From Betaproteobacteria bacterium (lineage in GTDB: Bacteria > Pseudomonadota > Gammaproteobacteria > Burkholderiales > Casimicrobiaceae), in NCBI GenBank assembly GCA_018971195.1, contig JAGXBK010000002.1, positions 1 to 61,985 of the forward strand: a stretch of DNA of 61,985 bases, given 5' to 3'. The notes under the pieces are model-generated. The model saw nothing but the letters and a program-made list of their open reading frames with translations, searched no databases and was not told where the DNA came from. This document shows, in pieces, positions 59,910 to 61,985 of the stretch. The position numbers were made by a program, and so were the translations under genes. The stretch's first letter is position 1. Each line of letters starts with the position of its first letter.

Positions 59910-61169
59910 ATGAAGGTGACAGTCCTCGGCAGCGGCGTGATCGGCGTGTCGACCGCCTACCACCTGGCGAAGGCCGGGCACCGGGTGACGGTCGTCGACC
60001 GGCAGCCGGGCGCTGCGCTGGAAACGAGCTTCGGCAATGCCGGCGAGGTCTCGGCCGGACTCGCGGCGCCCTGGGCCGGCCCGGGCATTCCACTGAAGGC
60101 CCTCAAGTGGGCGTTCATGCGGCACCGCCCGCTGGTGATCTGGCCCTTGCCGGATCCCGCCATGTGGCGCTGGGCGCTGCAGATGCTTGGCAACTGCACG
60201 GCAGCGCGCTACGAGCGCAACAAGACGCGGATGCTGCGGCTCGCCCAGTACAGCCGCGACCGCCTGCGCGTGTTGCGCGCCGAGACCGGCATCCGTTACA
60301 GCGAGCGCAGCCTCGGAACGCTACAGCTCTTTCGCACGCAGAAGGATTTCGACGCCACCGGCCGGGATACCGAGGTGCTCGATCGCCACGGCGTGCCGTA
60401 CCAGCTGCTCGACCGGGAAGGCTGCATCGGCGTCGAACCGGCGCTCGCGCGCGTCAGGGAGAAGTTCGTCGGGGGCTTGCGGCTCACCGACGACGAGACC
60501 GGCGATTGCCACCAGTTCACGACAAGGCTCGCGGCCCTCGCGCAGGACCTGGGTGTCGAGTTCCGGTTCGGCGTCGACATCCGGCGCATCGTCCCGAACG
60601 GCGGGCGAATCAGCGGCGTCGCGACCGACCAGGGCGAGTTGCGCGCGGATGCCTACGTCGTCGCGCTGGGCAGCTATTCGCCGCTGCTCCTGAAGCCGTT
60701 GCGGATCGACCTTCCCGTGTATCCGGTAAAGGGGTATTCGATCACGATCCCGATCGGGGACCCGTCGGGTGCGCCCGAATCGACGGTGATGGACGAGACC
60801 TTCAAGGTCGCGGTGACGCGCCTCGACGACCGCATCCGGGTCGGGGGCACCGCCGAGCTCGCCGGCTATTCACGCACGCTGCGCCCGAGCCGACGCGCGA
60901 CGCTCGAGCATGTCGTCACCGACCTGTTCCCCGCAGGCGGCGATGTCGCCAAAGCGACCTTCTGGACCGGACTGCGGCCGATGACCCCGGATGGCACGCC
61001 GGTCATCGGGCCGAGCCCGTATGCGAACCTGTTCCTCGCGACCGGCCACGGAACCCTCGGCTGGACCATGTCGGCCGGCACGGGGCAGGTCCTCGCCGAC
61101 GTCGTGTCGGGACGTAAGCCCGAGATCGATCTCACCGGGCTCACCTACGCACGCTACGCCGGGGCATAG
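59910..61169 (+). CDS. dadA: D-amino-acid dehydrogenase, small subunit-like
   Basis: [50 protein letters not shown]...[35 protein letters not shown]. Confidence 0.93.
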   Translation: MKVTVLGSGVIGVSTAYHLAKAGHRVTVVDRQPGAALETSFGNAGEVSAGLAAPWAGPGIPLKALKWAFMRHRPLVIWPLPDPAMWRWALQMLGNCTAARYERNKTRMLRLAQYSRDRLRVLRAETGIRYSERSLGTLQLFRTQKDFDATGRDTEVLDRHGVPYQLLDREGCIGVEPALARVREKFVGGLRLTDDETGDCHQFTTRLAALAQDLGVEFRFGVDIRRIVPNGGRISGVATDQGELRADAYVVALGSYSPLLLKPLRIDLPVYPVKGYSITIPIGDPSGAPESTVMDETFKVAVTRLDDRIRVGGTAELAGYSRTLRPSRRATLEHVVTDLFPAGGDVAKATFWTGLRPMTPDGTPVIGPSPYANLFLATGHGTLGWTMSAGTGQVLADVVSGRKPEIDLTGLTYARYAGA

Positions 61170-61273
61170 CGAGCCGCTCCAGGCACCCGGCCGCGTCCCG
61201 CACTGTCGCCGCTAGGCAACAGTCGACATCCTGTGCAACAATGATCGCAATTATTTGCATCAGGGTGACCGCG

Positions 61274-61837
61274 ATGCTGGACCGTGACGGCTATCGCCCG
61301 AACGTCGCCATCGTCATCGCCAACGGCAGAAACCTGGTTTTCTGGGGCAAGAGGATCCGCGAGCATTCCTGGCAGTTTCCGCAAGGCGGCATCAATCCCG
61401 GTGAGGCGCCCGAGCAGGCGATGTACCGGGAACTGCGTGAGGAAGTGGGACTCCAGCCGCAGCATGTCAGGATCCTCGGCCGTACGCGGGAATGGCTGCG
61501 TTACGAGGTACCGCAACACTGGATCAAACGCGAATTCCGCGGCAGCTACCGTGGGCAGAAGCAGATCTGGTACCTGCTGCGGCTCACCGGCCGCGACACC
61601 GACGTCAGCCTGCGCGCGACCGACCATCCGGAATTCGACGCCTGGCGCTGGCACGACTACTGGATTCCGCTCGAATCCGTGATCGACTTCAAGCGCGATG
61701 TCTATCGGCGAGCGCTGCGCGAGCTCGAACGCTACCTGCACGCGCGCCCTCAGACGCGTCGCGACCGGCTCTATGGCTGGGGGCGGCCCGAGATCCCCGC
61801 GTCCTACGTCGACCCCCAGGCGCAGCCTGAAAGCTGA
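61274..61837 (+). CDS. rppH: RNA pyrophosphohydrolase (Nudix)
   Basis: [60 protein letters not shown] (Nudix box). Confidence 0.96.
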   Translation: MLDRDGYRPNVAIVIANGRNLVFWGKRIREHSWQFPQGGINPGEAPEQAMYRELREEVGLQPQHVRILGRTREWLRYEVPQHWIKREFRGSYRGQKQIWYLLRLTGRDTDVSLRATDHPEFDAWRWHDYWIPLESVIDFKRDVYRRALRELERYLHARPQTRRDRLYGWGRPEIPASYVDPQAQPES

Positions 61838-61863
61838 CCCGCGCCGCGGAAAGCGCGAAAAAT

Positions 61864-61985
61864 GGGGTCAGAGCTGTAATTAGCGCGGGCGTTGGGGTCA
61901 GAGCGGCGGAATTGGGGTCAGAGCTGTAATAAACGCCAAACTGGAGGAGACGCTCCTTCCAAAGGCTTATTACAGCTCTGACCCC
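61864..61985. repeat. Cluster of GGGGTCAGAGC repeats with a perfect 19-bp terminal inverted pair
   Basis: GGGGTCAGAGC at 61864, 61894 and 61914; GGGGTCAGAGCTGTAATAA (61914-61932) is the exact reverse complement of 61967-61985. Confidence 0.9.

Noticed and set aside
1-61985. CRISPR array, prophage or complete insertion sequence
   Set aside because: No regularly spaced repeats, Cas, phage structural or transposase genes were seen; the only repeats are the tRNA duplication, the att-like copy and the terminal repeat cluster.

Overview
GC-rich, probably betaproteobacterial chromosome window. (1) 1-14.5 kb: 3' end of tuf, then the S10, spc and alpha ribosomal-protein operons (rpsJ to rplQ, with secY, infA, rpmJ and rpoA), closed by a clear intrinsic terminator. 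(2) 14.6-27 kb: galE-like gene, DUF2007 protein, a complete minus-strand cytochrome c maturation operon (ccmA-I), maeB-type malic enzyme, Nramp-like transporter. (3) 27.0-29.2 kb: tRNA-Ser(GGA) preceded by a truncated tandem copy and followed by a small AT-richer island. The island holds HigB/HigA and a frameshifted SWIM zinc-finger gene and ends in an imperfect copy of the tRNA 3' end (att-like). (4) 29.4-33.6 kb: acyl-CoA synthetase, small zinc-ribbon proteins around a bactofilin, a PEBP-family protein. (5) 33.7-55.3 kb: accessory catabolic region. It has a taurine/nitrate-type ABC importer, carboxyltransferase and BCCP without biotin carboxylase, IclR, MHS-family MFS, SDR, an orphan substrate-binding protein and LysR. 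These are followed by a tightly packed CobW-GTPase / amidohydrolase / SDR / Gfo-Idh / ABC (two permeases) / dehydrogenase / FAD-oxidase / GlcG-like cluster. (6) 55.3-62 kb: SDR, DksA-like, gshA, hsp20, BCAM0308-like, dadA-like and rppH genes, then a repeat cluster ending in a perfect inverted repeat. The best candidates for new biology are the tRNA-Ser mini-island, the CobW-GTPase/amidohydrolase/dual-permease cluster, the bactofilin/zinc-ribbon locus and the carboxylase cluster lacking accC. All calls come from reading sequence and motifs; no database search was run.
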